Shown: piece after piece, positions 1 to 7,669 of the stretch
Numbering within the stretch: the stretch's first letter is position 1
Layout: every line of letters starts with the position of its first letter
Source of the DNA: an uncultured Coriobacteriaceae bacterium
GTDB lineage: Bacteria; Actinomycetota; Coriobacteriia; Coriobacteriales; Atopobiaceae
Direction of reading: 5' to 3'
NCBI GenBank assembly: GCA_902786015.1
Contig: CADAAU010000026.1
Location: 1 to 32,610 of the forward strand
Length of the DNA: 32,610 bases
Translations under genes and position numbers: made by a program
Notes under the pieces: generated by a model
Told to the model about the DNA's origin: nothing
Seen by the model: the letters and a program-made list of their open reading frames with translations, nothing else
The model's database searches: none

Positions 1-3
1 TGC

Positions 4-114
4 TCACGCACGCTCGATGCGGCAGATGTGGTGCTTGTAACCTTCCATACCCGGCCTCGCATCTCGATCGTAGCTTATGCCCACGAGCAGCAGGTTGCCT
101 AAGATAGGCCCCAT
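4..114 (-). pseudogene. 36-aa remnant resembling the C-terminus of an AAA-ATPase/PD-(D/E)XK nuclease-family protein
   Basis: A short complete reading frame of 36 codons runs from ATG at 114 to TGA at 4-6. The segment LLLVGISYDRD followed by HHICRIE resembles the extreme C-terminal strands of DUF1703-type PD-(D/E)XK proteins, which normally follow an N-terminal AAA-ATPase-like domain of several hundred residues. Only the tail is present, so the rest was deleted or never belonged to this frame. A run of G's (GGGGGGA) precedes the ATG at usable spacing, and a TATAAT-like hexamer on the minus strand lies at 143-148, so it might still be expressed. The first 47 codons of another member of the same family start at 32470. 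Family assignment is from pattern memory and the fragment is short, so confidence is moderate. Confidence 0.45.
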
Positions 115-266
115 GAGTCCCCCCTACTTTTGCGCAGCCCCGATTATACCGCGTGTCGACGAACACGCCGACCCTATGAGTGGTCTTCGTTCTGGGCACG
201 ACGGCGCTCGTTTTGCGTCAGTGATAATGCGTCGTTATACGAACACGAGATGATCGGACTAAGCAG

Positions 267-295
267 GTTTAGAAATCTAAACAGCGTGGTACAAT
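267..295 (+). promoter_or_regulatory. Promoter with palindromic operator for the small GG-leader protein
   Basis: A perfect inverted repeat GTTTAGA-AA-TCTAAAC occupies 267-282. Its left arm contains TTTAGA (268-273), which serves as a plausible -35. A -10 hexamer TACAAT follows at 290-295, with a 16-bp spacer. The palindrome therefore overlaps the -35 and part of the spacer, as expected for a repressor or activator site controlling the gene at 375. A weaker promoter-like pair, TTGCGT (213-218) and TTATAC (235-240), lies upstream. Confidence 0.5.
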
Positions 296-374
296 TACTT
301 CGTTTGTGAACCGTCTTGCCATGACGGTCCAGTCAGTTGCGTACAACAGCAAGAACGCAGAATGGAGTGTACAT

Positions 375-581
375 ATGGCAGAGAAGAAGCAGAGCCTGAG
401 CATGGACGACGTAGAAGGCGTTGCGGGCGGCACGGTTGATGTCTCGGTCGATAAGACCAGGCTGCGCAAAATCGTCGTCGACGCAAAGGGAAGCGGCAAG
501 ACGCTCGATTGGGCCCTTGAGTATTGCGACACCGAAGAAGAGCGCGAGTTCGTTCGTTACATTTGGAACGGCCTTTCCTAA
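375..581 (+). CDS. Small 68-aa protein with a double-glycine leader-like N-terminus
   Basis: The ATG at 375 has a GGAG ribosome site at 363-366; an in-frame upstream ATG at 306 lacks one. Residues 7-19 (LSMDDVEGVAGGT) match the style of double-glycine leaders of peptides exported by C39-peptidase ABC transporters: a hydrophobic/acidic stretch ending in GG. The remaining ~48 residues are charged, with one Cys in an EYCDTEEERE segment and a hydrophobic end. No transporter, peptidase or modification enzyme is encoded nearby, so export is not demonstrated. Another small protein with a VVGGGG motif occurs at 13650. It could equally be a cytoplasmic small protein of a lineage-specific family that shares the motif. 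The gene has its own promoter and terminator and is probably monocistronic. Confidence 0.6.
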   Translation: MAEKKQSLSMDDVEGVAGGTVDVSVDKTRLRKIVVDAKGSGKTLDWALEYCDTEEEREFVRYIWNGLS

Positions 582-618
582 ATACTGCATTCGGCGATTC
601 GTTACGTTTCGGTCGATG

Positions 619-651
619 AGGGACGAGTGGCAAAAGCCCCTCGTCCCTTTT
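619..651 (+). terminator. Rho-independent terminator of the small GG-leader gene
   Basis: Perfect 9-bp stem AGGGACGAG (619-627) and CTCGTCCCT (640-648) with a 12-nt loop. Its closing Ts run on as a TTTT tract to 651. It lies 38 bases after the stop at 581 and just before the convergent hydrolase gene ends at 695. Confidence 0.85.
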
Positions 652-694
652 GCTATTCCTGTGACAGAACTCCCTGCGGGTTCGTGCCACACAT

Positions 695-1603
695 TCAGAT
701 TTGCCCAAGGAATGAGGCGACGGTCTTTTGGTATTCGTCAGGCGCGACCAAGATAGACTCCGCATGGTCGGCCCCAGCCACGTAGTGGAGCTCGCGCATG
801 CTGTGGGTCCGGTCGTACAGCTCCTGTGCGCTCTGTGGCGGAACCGTTGTGTCGGCATCTCCATGAACAAAGAGTATCGGAACGGTATTCTTGTCTAAGG
901 CTTCAATGGGACGCATGTCGTTCAGCGAGTATCCATAGAGGACTCGTATGCCAAAGCCGGCGAGATTCACGAGGAACTCTGGCAGATGCATCGTCTTGAA
1001 CTTTTGTCTGATGGCACTCTCGACGTCGGCGAAGGCGCAGTCAGAGACGGCGAAGTCGACTTGTGGATCGTACGCCAGCGCGCAAATCGTGGTAGAGCCA
1101 CCCAAGGACTCGCCGTGGAGTCCCAACTGGCTAAGCTTTGGATAGCGATTTCGCGTGTCCTTTATTAACTCCACCAGGTCCTTGCCCTCGAGGATACCGT
1201 ACGTGCAGTGTGTGGGCTCGTCCTCGCCATGGCCGCGCATGTCGTAGATGATGCAGTTGTAGCCAAGGTCCATGTACATCGGTACGTACTTGAGGCAACC
1301 GATGTGGTTGTCGGTATTTCCATGCGTAAGAATAACGTAGCGGTCCGTCGGCTTGGGATTTGAAAGCAGCTCTACGTGCAACTGATAGCCTTCGTATCCG
1401 CTCACGACATAGTCCGTCTTTTGCAAATCCTTGTAGAAGCTTGTGTCGTAGCGCGCCGACTGCCATTCCCAAGCTTCTTCCAGAGTCGGTCGCTTTCCGT
1501 TCATTACGAAGTGCGCAAGCAGCAGCGAAGCCGCACAAACTAGCACGATCACGATAGCCACAACTACAAGAACCACGTTCATCTTTTTGCCCCCCGACGC
1601 CAT
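695..1603 (-). CDS. Membrane-anchored alpha/beta hydrolase (S33/BAAT-like)
   Basis: A 302-aa protein starts with one transmembrane segment at about residues 8-33 and then has a cytosol- or surface-facing alpha/beta hydrolase domain. The oxyanion-side motif LTHGNTDNH (residues 92-100), nucleophile elbow GESLGG (Ser166), acid HGDADTTVP (Asp249) and base GADHAES (His280) give a complete catalytic triad. The family covers esterases, lipases and aminopeptidases, and the substrate cannot be read from sequence. The start at 1603 has GAGGA seven bases upstream; an internal ATG seven codons in would give nearly the same protein. The gene reads toward the small GG-leader gene and is separated from the upstream esterase gene, which is on the same strand, by about 120 bases. 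Confidence 0.85.
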   Translation of the reverse strand: MASGGKKMNVVLVVVAIVIVLVCAASLLLAHFVMNGKRPTLEEAWEWQSARYDTSFYKDLQKTDYVVSGYEGYQLHVELLSNPKPTDRYVILTHGNTDNHIGCLKYVPMYMDLGYNCIIYDMRGHGEDEPTHCTYGILEGKDLVELIKDTRNRYPKLSQLGLHGESLGGSTTICALAYDPQVDFAVSDCAFADVESAIRQKFKTMHLPEFLVNLAGFGIRVLYGYSLNDMRPIEALDKNTVPILFVHGDADTTVPPQSAQELYDRTHSMRELHYVAGADHAESILVAPDEYQKTVASFLGQI

Positions 1604-1723
1604 CTTGCCATCCTCATCTCGTCATCTAGCCCGTGCGCACCATCACGCGACACAGTATATAGCATGCGTGGGAATCGCACCTCTATGTCAGGGGGTCATC
1701 CCTTTGTCAATCCTTCGCAGGAA

Positions 1724-3271
1724 TCAACAGGTCACCGCAAACGGGAGCACGGGAATCTCGGCACTGTTGTAGAGGTTGATGCGATACCAGTTGGTTTGGG
1801 CAAAGCGCACCTCCAATGGTTCGGTTGTGGGTTCTTCTGGCACCAGAACCAATCGGTCTCCCCTCACGCCCGCTTGGAACGGCACTGATACACCGCCCCG
1901 CAGCAGTTCGAGCGCATTGACCTCCGCGCCCAAAAGCACGAGGCCATTCTCGGCATGGTCGAACTGAAGAATGACCCACGGCCCCTTGCGCTCCGCCCCT
2001 ATACAGCGTGGAGCATCCGCCGGCACGTCCATCTCCAACAGGTGACGAAGCGCGAGCAGCGAGAGACGCTCGCCCACGGGCTTCTTTTCCTTGGGGTGGA
2101 TGTCGCGTTTGTTTCCCATGTCGCCAATCGAGCATAACCAAACATAGTCGTCCGCGTCAGCCACCTGCTGCTGCCCAGTGCGAATGGTAGGCCAGTCCTG
2201 CGCCGCCATGTCCATGCCCTCCCAGCAATCCAAGCCAGGCAGCTGAACCACCAAGAACGGCAGGTCGGCACGTTGCCAGGCATCACGCCAGTCAGCGATG
2301 ATGGTACGGAGTGCCTCGGCATGGCGTGCTTGGGCACCAGCATTCTCGTCGTCGCTTTCGCCCTGATACCACAGCACGCCGCGCGTGGCGAAGCCGGCAA
2401 TGGGCAGCACCATGTAGGTAAAGAGTGCTCCCGGGGCGTCCTTGGTGGGCGTCATCATGCCGGGTTTTATCTGCGTATTGTTTGGCACCGCGGCCAAGGC
2501 GGAAGCCATGAAGGCCATGCCCTCATCTTTCGTCGGACTCCCGCCCAAGAAAAGCTCGTTCCAAGCGGGCCACGTGGCGTAGCCCTTATCGTTATGCACC
2601 ACATTGAGTCGCCCGTTGGCCAGCAACTCCTCGTATGGGAGTCCCTGAAGCTGCTCGTCGAATGCCGCGACCTGCTCGGGCTGTACGACACGCGCGTGCT
2701 CGGGCGTCATCCAAGCGGAGGACTTGGTGCCCCCATAGTTGCAGCCCACGATGCCGACGGGCACGTCGAGCACCATCTCGAGGCCACGCGCCAAGTAGTA
2801 CCCAACGGCCGAAAAGTAGTCCAGATCCTCTGGAGTCGCTTTACGCCAGACACCGACCTTGGAATAGTCGAAGTCCTCCATCTGGCCGGGATAGGAACAC
2901 TTTGGCTGGTCATAGAACCGAATGCGGGCGTTAGCGCACGTCGGACGAAACTCCTCCACCTGTTGGTCGTATCTCATCCAAAACTCCATGTTGGACTGGC
3001 CCGCAGCGATAAAGACCTCGCCCACGGCCACGTCCTCAAGAGTAATGCACGCCTCGCCTGAACGGACCTCGAGGGCCTCGCCGTCAGACGCGTGAAGCGG
3101 TGCGAGCGAGCAGCACCAGTTGCCATGCGCGTCGCCTTCGGCAGACGCAATCTGGCCTTGAAAGCACACGTCGACACGGACGTTGGGCTCTGTCGTACCC
3201 CAAATCCGAACAGGCAGGTCGCGCTGCAGAACCATATCACTGGCAAAGATAGGTGCGAGAGTGACACTCAT
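1724..3271 (-). CDS. Sialate O-acetylesterase (SASA/SGNH hydrolase family)
   Basis: A 515-aa SGNH-type esterase of the sialate O-acetylesterase family, which removes O-acetyl groups from acetylated sugars such as 9-O-acetyl sialic acid. The nucleophile motif GQSNMEF (Ser93), the LWYQGESDDE block (about residues 300-309) and the C-terminal RDIHP motif (Asp390/His392) are all present. The N-terminal ~85 residues form the usual beta-sandwich with VLQRDLPVRIWG. The ATG at 3271 was chosen over the longer frame to 3301 because AAAGGA precedes it by eight bases. No signal peptide is seen, so it probably acts inside the cell on imported or scavenged sugars. No other sialic-acid genes are in the window, so acetylated xylan-type or other sugar substrates remain possible. 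Confidence 0.88.
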   Translation of the reverse strand: MSVTLAPIFASDMVLQRDLPVRIWGTTEPNVRVDVCFQGQIASAEGDAHGNWCCSLAPLHASDGEALEVRSGEACITLEDVAVGEVFIAAGQSNMEFWMRYDQQVEEFRPTCANARIRFYDQPKCSYPGQMEDFDYSKVGVWRKATPEDLDYFSAVGYYLARGLEMVLDVPVGIVGCNYGGTKSSAWMTPEHARVVQPEQVAAFDEQLQGLPYEELLANGRLNVVHNDKGYATWPAWNELFLGGSPTKDEGMAFMASALAAVPNNTQIKPGMMTPTKDAPGALFTYMVLPIAGFATRGVLWYQGESDDENAGAQARHAEALRTIIADWRDAWQRADLPFLVVQLPGLDCWEGMDMAAQDWPTIRTGQQQVADADDYVWLCSIGDMGNKRDIHPKEKKPVGERLSLLALRHLLEMDVPADAPRCIGAERKGPWVILQFDHAENGLVLLGAEVNALELLRGGVSVPFQAGVRGDRLVLVPEEPTTEPLEVRFAQTNWYRINLYNSAEIPVLPFAVTC

Positions 3272-3447
3272 GTCATATCCTTTCGTGCGTCGCATAAACA
3301 TTTATATACTAGCAGGGAAATGTGAACAGTGCCCGCCTTGGCATTCACCAGACCCAAGAGCATGCTATTCTTTTTTTCAGCAACGCATACATGCGATAGC
3401 GCGAATGCTTCCGCATCAATGGTAGACATTCTTGGACGGAGGAAAAC

Positions 3448-4209
3448 GTGAAATCGATTCCCTTCTTTGACGACCGACACCCAGTCAGAACCGTCTTCAC
3501 CAACATCGCGGATTGCCAGAGCCATCCCAATTGGCAAAGCATCGAGACTAGGAACGCGCTGTTGCGAGAATATCTCAACGCATCCATTGGCCAGATTGTG
3601 TACGCGTGCCAGACGCATTCAAGTAGCGTCCTTGTCGTAACGGACAAAAACGTCGGGGACCTTGGACGTTTGGAGGAAGACCAAATCTTGGAGGTGGGTG
3701 GCTTCGACGCCATGGTGACCGCGCTACCCAAGACCATGCTCTGCATTCACACGGCCGATTGCCTACCGCTGTTTCTTTACGACCCACAAAAGAACGTCGC
3801 CGCTATCGCCCACTGTGGATGGAGAGGCATCTGCGGCAGGATCGCATCGAATGCCATCGGCGTGATGGCCGAGCGCTTTGGATCCGACCCCACGCAGATT
3901 TTGGCTGCTTTTGGGCCAGGCATCTGCGAAGAGTGCTACGAGGTCGGGAGCGAGCTGAAGGATGCTTTCGCCGAGCGCTTCTCCACAGATGAAGTCGAAA
4001 GCTTCTTTAGGCCAAAGCGAGACGGCAAGTTCCTCCTCGACCTCAGAAAGGCGGCCATGCGGGATCTGCTCCGCTCGGGAATTCGACCGGAAAATGTTCA
4101 CGACGAGGAAATTTGTACGTATGAGTCTAAGGACTACCCGTCCTGCCGACGAGTCGGCTACCGCATAGACCCGCGTATGCAAATGTTTTCGGGAATCGCG
4201 CTTACGTGA
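3448..4209 (+). CDS. pgeF: PgeF/YlmD-family laccase-domain protein (purine nucleoside phosphorylase/peptidoglycan editing factor)
   Basis: A 253-aa single-domain protein of the multicopper/laccase-like family (PF02578). Members have been described as zinc-dependent purine nucleoside phosphorylase/adenosine deaminase and, in E. coli, as PgeF, which keeps wrong residues out of peptidoglycan precursors. The metal-site signature is visible: CQTHSS (His57), HTADCLP (Cys105) and AHCGWRG (His122), followed by the GPGICEECYEVG block. Length is typical. The start is GTG at 3448 with a close GGAGGA site at 3438-3443. It is divergent from the esterase gene, with about 175 bases between the two starts. 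Confidence 0.9.
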   Translation: MKSIPFFDDRHPVRTVFTNIADCQSHPNWQSIETRNALLREYLNASIGQIVYACQTHSSSVLVVTDKNVGDLGRLEEDQILEVGGFDAMVTALPKTMLCIHTADCLPLFLYDPQKNVAAIAHCGWRGICGRIASNAIGVMAERFGSDPTQILAAFGPGICEECYEVGSELKDAFAERFSTDEVESFFRPKRDGKFLLDLRKAAMRDLLRSGIRPENVHDEEICTYESKDYPSCRRVGYRIDPRMQMFSGIALT

Positions 4210-4306
4210 CACAAGCGCCGCTCGCACAATGACTTCCTCGACTGGCTGTCGTTAATCTGGACTCCGGGTCGACGCGGCTTTCTTGAGTTCTCCACTATTA
4301 CTTCTC

Positions 4307-4354
4307 TTGACAGCTGAATTCTCGCTGAGTAATATACCTACCTTTTTGGTAGGT
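4307..4354 (+). promoter_or_regulatory. Near-consensus sigma70-type promoter plus palindromic operator upstream of gshA
   Basis: TTGACA (4307-4312) and TAATAT (4330-4335) are separated by exactly 17 bases, close to the ideal housekeeping promoter. Directly downstream, covering the expected transcription start, is a perfect inverted repeat ACCTACC-TTTTT-GGTAGGT (4336-4354). Its position fits a repressor site, or a hairpin at the very 5' end of the transcript. The coding start is at 4420. Confidence 0.8.
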
Positions 4355-4419
4355 CATTAAATGTAGCGACGTCATCTGCCCAATCGTGTGTTTGGGCGTA
4401 TCAGGATTGGGGAACTCAA

Positions 4420-5718
4420 GTGGTGAGCAGCTTCGATGAGCAAAGGCACAGCCTTATCTTGTTTTTTGAATCCGGAATTAAGAGAATGAGCGACGGGGGA
4501 TGCCTTGGAGTGGAAGTCGAGCATCATGTGCTCGCCGACGATGGCTCTGCTATTAGCTATGAGCCGGCTGGCGATCGTGTGGGCGTTCGGAACGTTTTGG
4601 ACCATCTTGCAAGCTGGTATCCAAGGCGCTCCAATAATGCCAGCCATGATTTGCTTGGACTTGAGGGCGATGAGGGTTCGGTGACGCTCGAGCCCGCGGC
4701 GCAACTCGAGCTATCTGCAGCTCCGTACGCGCGAATCGCTGACGTCGAGCAGGCCTATACAAACTTTTGCAACCACGTGAGCGATTTTTTGGCGCCAAGG
4801 AACGCCCATTTGGAGGCGTTGGGCTACAACCCGCATCACGTAGCTCAGGAACTCAAGCTCATCCCCAAAAAGCGCTATGAACTCATGGACGCATACTTTG
4901 ATCACATTGGGAGTCACGGAGATCGCATGATGCGCGCTTCGGCATCAACGCAGGTGTCGATTGACTTCTATAGCGAGGGAGATGCAATCCGAAAGATGCG
5001 CATGGCGGCTTCGCTTGCTCCCATACTCGCCGCCATCACGGATAACACCCCGATATTCGAGGCCTTGCCAAACCATACCCCCATCAGGCGGCTTCAGCTA
5101 TGGCGCGAGGTCGACCCTCTTCGTTGCGGCACCATTCCGGGACTTTTTGACGAAGGCTACGGATTTGCCACGTATGCCGAGTGGCTTCTGCGTACGCCGC
5201 CCATATTCATTTTGCGCAAGACGGTCGATTCGGATGCTTGGACGGCTCTCCCCTTCTTCGCTGAGTCGGCTTCCGAGGCTTATGGCGCGGCAACACTCTC
5301 GGTCCACGACATGGAACACCTCATCTCCATGTTTTGGCCGGATGTGCGGCTGAAGCATTTCGTGGAAGTACGTCCTGCCGATAGTTTGCCCACCGAACAA
5401 ATCCTCGGATATACCGCCCTCATAAAGGGGATTTTCTATTCCGACGCATCGCTTACGGCCATCGAAGAAGAGCTTGGTGTTACTCCCTTGGCTGCGGATT
5501 CGAGGGCAGCGTGGCCACTTGACACAAATGACGTGGAAGACGCGATACAACAGGTGCAATCGAGAGGGTTCGAAGGCTTGGCATATGGAAAGGCATTGCA
5601 GGACTGGGAGTCAATGCTCTTTTCTCTTGCCCACGCCGCCCTGCCAGCCGACGAACGGCATTACCTCGACGCTTTGGAAAGCTTCGCCAAAAACAAGCCT
5701 TGGTGGCACATTGGATAA
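4420..5718 (+). CDS. gshA: Glutamate-cysteine ligase (GCS2-type)
   Basis: A 432-aa ATP-dependent ligase expected to join glutamate and cysteine to gamma-glutamylcysteine, the first step of glutathione-type thiol synthesis. Family landmarks are the N-terminal GVEVEHHVL motif (about residues 30-38), TLEPAAQLELSAAP (about 88-101), the RMMRASASTQVSIDF block (about 168-182) and a C-terminal helical region. It resembles the GCS2/EgtA-like group. No glutathione synthetase gene lies nearby, so the product may stop at gamma-glutamylcysteine or the second enzyme is elsewhere. The GTG at 4420 has GGGGA a few bases upstream; a second GTG follows immediately. It has its own strong promoter and operator-like palindrome, suggesting regulated expression. 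Confidence 0.85.
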   Translation: MVSSFDEQRHSLILFFESGIKRMSDGGCLGVEVEHHVLADDGSAISYEPAGDRVGVRNVLDHLASWYPRRSNNASHDLLGLEGDEGSVTLEPAAQLELSAAPYARIADVEQAYTNFCNHVSDFLAPRNAHLEALGYNPHHVAQELKLIPKKRYELMDAYFDHIGSHGDRMMRASASTQVSIDFYSEGDAIRKMRMAASLAPILAAITDNTPIFEALPNHTPIRRLQLWREVDPLRCGTIPGLFDEGYGFATYAEWLLRTPPIFILRKTVDSDAWTALPFFAESASEAYGAATLSVHDMEHLISMFWPDVRLKHFVEVRPADSLPTEQILGYTALIKGIFYSDASLTAIEEELGVTPLAADSRAAWPLDTNDVEDAIQQVQSRGFEGLAYGKALQDWESMLFSLAHAALPADERHYLDALESFAKNKPWWHIG

Positions 5719-5745
5719 GATTGCCCGTTACTGATCACTCCTGGA

Positions 5746-5809
5746 GGCAAGCGATGGGGCTACTACCCTTTGCCTGGCAAGGCAAAGGGTAGTAGCCCCA
5801 TCGCTTGCC
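5746..5809. repeat. Perfect 29-bp inverted repeat (giant hairpin) between gshA and the Fe-ADH gene
   Basis: The arms 5746-5774 and 5781-5809 are exact reverse complements over 29 bases, with a six-base loop TGGCAA (5775-5780). The stem core includes GGGGCTACTACCC. It begins 27 bases after the gshA stop. No T-run follows on either strand, so it is not a textbook intrinsic terminator, although a stem this stable could still stop transcripts or protect mRNA ends. No transposase or other element borders are seen. Confidence 0.9.
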
Positions 5810-5970
5810 CCGGCCGTATGCCGGCGCGCGTTTCAGACGGCCTGCCGCCGGATGCGAACAGTAACAATCGCCCTTGGCAAGCGTCGGCTCTATCCTACGA
5901 CTACTCTGCAAAGCATATATCACTGGTACACTGGGGTTTACCTCGAATCTTGCAACGGAAGGGTTTTGTC

Positions 5971-7185
5971 ATGAATGACTTTATCTATCACTCCCCCACT
6001 AAATTTGTGTTTGGACGCGGGTTCGTTGACCGCGCTGGTTCCGAGATGGCTCAGCTCGGCTTTGCGAAGGTCCTTGTGGTATACGGACAAGGATCGGTCA
6101 TTCGTACCGGAACGCTTGCGCGCGTGCTTGCATCGCTTGATTCGGCGGGAATCGAGTACGTGGAGGCGGGAGGAGCGCGTCCAAATCCCGAGGTTTCTTT
6201 TGTACGCGATGCCATAGCGCTTGCGCGCAAGAGCGAGGTAGACGCTATTCTTGCCGTCGGTGGCGGCAGCACCATAGACGCTGCGAAGGCGGTGTCGTTC
6301 GGCATGCCATATGAGGGCGATGTGTGGGACTTCTTCGCGCACAAGCAGCCCATCGGCGAGTGTCTGCCACTTGCCGTGGTCCTCACAATACCCGCCGCAG
6401 GCTCGGAAGGCTCGGGCTCTTGCGTAATAAGCAACGACGCTGAGCATCGCAAACTCGGAGTGAGCGGTGACGTGTTTCGGCCGCGGCTGGCAATCATGGA
6501 TCCCGAGCTCACATTCACACTTCCCCCGTATCAAACGGCGGCCGGTATTACCGATATGATTGCGCATGTGTGTGAGCGCTACTTTAGCGGAGTCGGTGCC
6601 GTTCCGCTCACCGACAGCATCGCCTGCAGCATTATTCGCACCTTGATTGACGCCGCACCAAAGGTCCTAGACAATCCCAAGGACTATGATGCACGCGCAA
6701 ACATCATGTGGGCAGGAACCTTGGCACACAACGACTTGGCAGGTTGCGGCAGGTCGCTTTCACCCGCAGTGCGTGCAGGTGGCTGGGAGAGCCATGCGTT
6801 GGAACACGAGCTCTCGGCTCACCACACCGAGATCGCACACGGCGCGGGGCTTGCCGTTCTGCTACCTGCTTGGATGCGTCACGTGTGGCGCAACGACCCA
6901 CAACGATTCCTCAGCTTCGCGAACGACGTGTTTGGTATCGAGCCAGCCGATGATTGCGAGCCACATGACGAGGCCGTGTGCGATGCCGTTACGGCAGCCA
7001 TCGACGAGCTGCGGGAATTCTTCGTAAGTATGGGCATGCCCTCTCGTCTGGCCGACTTCGGCATCGAATCGCATGACATCGACCCCATGCTCAAGACGCT
7101 CCTGCTCAACAAGGGTGAGCCGTTTGGCGCCTTCATGCCGCTCACGATGGATGACGCACGGGCCATCTACGAATCTGCACTCTAA
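5971..7185 (+). CDS. Iron-containing alcohol dehydrogenase (YqhD/butanol dehydrogenase-like)
   Basis: A 404-aa group III alcohol dehydrogenase, expected to reduce aldehydes to alcohols with NAD(P)H. The nucleotide site GGGSTIDAAKA (residues 97-107) and the metal-binding set Asp195/His199 (ITDMIAHV), His275 (ESHALEHEL) and His290 (EIAHGAGLA) are intact. The overall pattern is close to YqhD/BdhA-type enzymes. The ATG at 5971 is preferred because GGAAGGG lies eight bases upstream; the frame is open back to 5770 but that stretch runs through the giant hairpin and is not protein-like. Likely roles are fermentation redox balance or aldehyde detoxification. Confidence 0.92.
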   Translation: MNDFIYHSPTKFVFGRGFVDRAGSEMAQLGFAKVLVVYGQGSVIRTGTLARVLASLDSAGIEYVEAGGARPNPEVSFVRDAIALARKSEVDAILAVGGGSTIDAAKAVSFGMPYEGDVWDFFAHKQPIGECLPLAVVLTIPAAGSEGSGSCVISNDAEHRKLGVSGDVFRPRLAIMDPELTFTLPPYQTAAGITDMIAHVCERYFSGVGAVPLTDSIACSIIRTLIDAAPKVLDNPKDYDARANIMWAGTLAHNDLAGCGRSLSPAVRAGGWESHALEHELSAHHTEIAHGAGLAVLLPAWMRHVWRNDPQRFLSFANDVFGIEPADDCEPHDEAVCDAVTAAIDELREFFVSMGMPSRLADFGIESHDIDPMLKTLLLNKGEPFGAFMPLTMDDARAIYESAL

Positions 7186-7217
7186 TCGGGTCGTTATATA
7201 AGTTAAATATACTTGCT

Positions 7218-7260
7218 GTGCGAAGCGAATACGGCTTGAATACGAGTATCCGCTTCGCAC
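7218..7260 (+). terminator. Possible hairpin terminator after the Fe-ADH gene
   Basis: The arms GTGCGAAGCGAATAC (7218-7232) and GTATCCGCTTCGCAC (7246-7260) pair over 15 positions with one G-T wobble, leaving a 13-nt loop. It lies 33 bases past the dehydrogenase stop. No T-run follows, so termination is only inferred from position. Confidence 0.4.
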
Positions 7261-7322
7261 GGCGCAAAATGACCCATGTGGTCATCTCCAAACTGAAAAT
7301 AATCTGCGCACCAGACAATGCG

Positions 7323-7479
7323 AGTGTACCCAAATTGCATTGCAGGCCACAAAACCGCAGGGAAAAAGAGATACGGATGCAATTTGGGTACACTATATAA
7401 AATAGACAGTGTACCCAAATTGCATTTTAGTGAATAGCCAACAGGCCTTTTGTAAGAGCCAGTGCAATTTGGGTACACT
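7323..7479. repeat. Four copies of an 18-bp motif in alternating orientation (two matched inverted pairs)
   Basis: The motif AGTGTACCCAAATTGCAT occurs at 7323-7340 (+), 7377-7394 (reverse complement), 7408-7425 (+) and 7462-7479 (reverse complement, 17 of 18). Each inverted pair encloses exactly 36 bases of unrelated sequence, and the two pairs are separated by the AT-rich 13-mer ATATAAAATAGAC. Each unit could fold into an 18-bp stem with a 36-nt loop, and the central palindrome could pair instead. The stretch from 7186 to 7597 has no credible gene. The array could be binding sites for a dimeric regulator or a small palindromic mobile repeat. Confidence 0.9.
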
Positions 7480-7590
7480 CAAGCCCGGCCAATTCTGAAA
7501 AACCCATAGTCGCACAGAGACTTCCGAGCTTTCCGTCGCAATTACCTGATCTAAACGTCAGCGAAAACGCCTGGACGACGTAACTCGACT

Positions 7591-7618
7591 AATAAATGCC
7601 CCCGCACAACGCGGGGGC
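7591..7618 (-). terminator. Rho-independent terminator of the 119-aa CxCxxC protein gene
   Basis: Read on the minus strand, GCCCCCGC and GCGGGGGC (7598-7605 and 7611-7618) form a perfect 8-bp GC stem with a five-base loop, followed by ATTTATT (7597-7591). It lies about 50 bases past the stop of the gene at 7670. Confidence 0.75.
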
Positions 7619-7669
7619 ACACAGACTCGGCGGTGAAATGAGTCACGAACCGCATCTTTTGCGTCTGGC

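Noticed and set aside
2273..3061. A 262-codon plus-strand frame
   Set aside because: Antisense to the sialate O-acetylesterase; no ribosome site or recognisable domain.
5746..5809. The giant hairpin as an ordinary rho-independent terminator
   Set aside because: No T-run follows on either strand and the 29-bp perfect stem is far longer than usual; recorded as a repeat instead.
5770..5970. N-terminal extension of the Fe-ADH frame back to an ATG at 5770
   Set aside because: It would translate half of the giant hairpin, lacks a ribosome site and precedes the family's normal start at 5971.
7323..7479. A CRISPR array
   Set aside because: The repeats alternate in orientation, number only four and no cas gene is present; the equal 36-base intervals reflect inverted pairs, not spacers.
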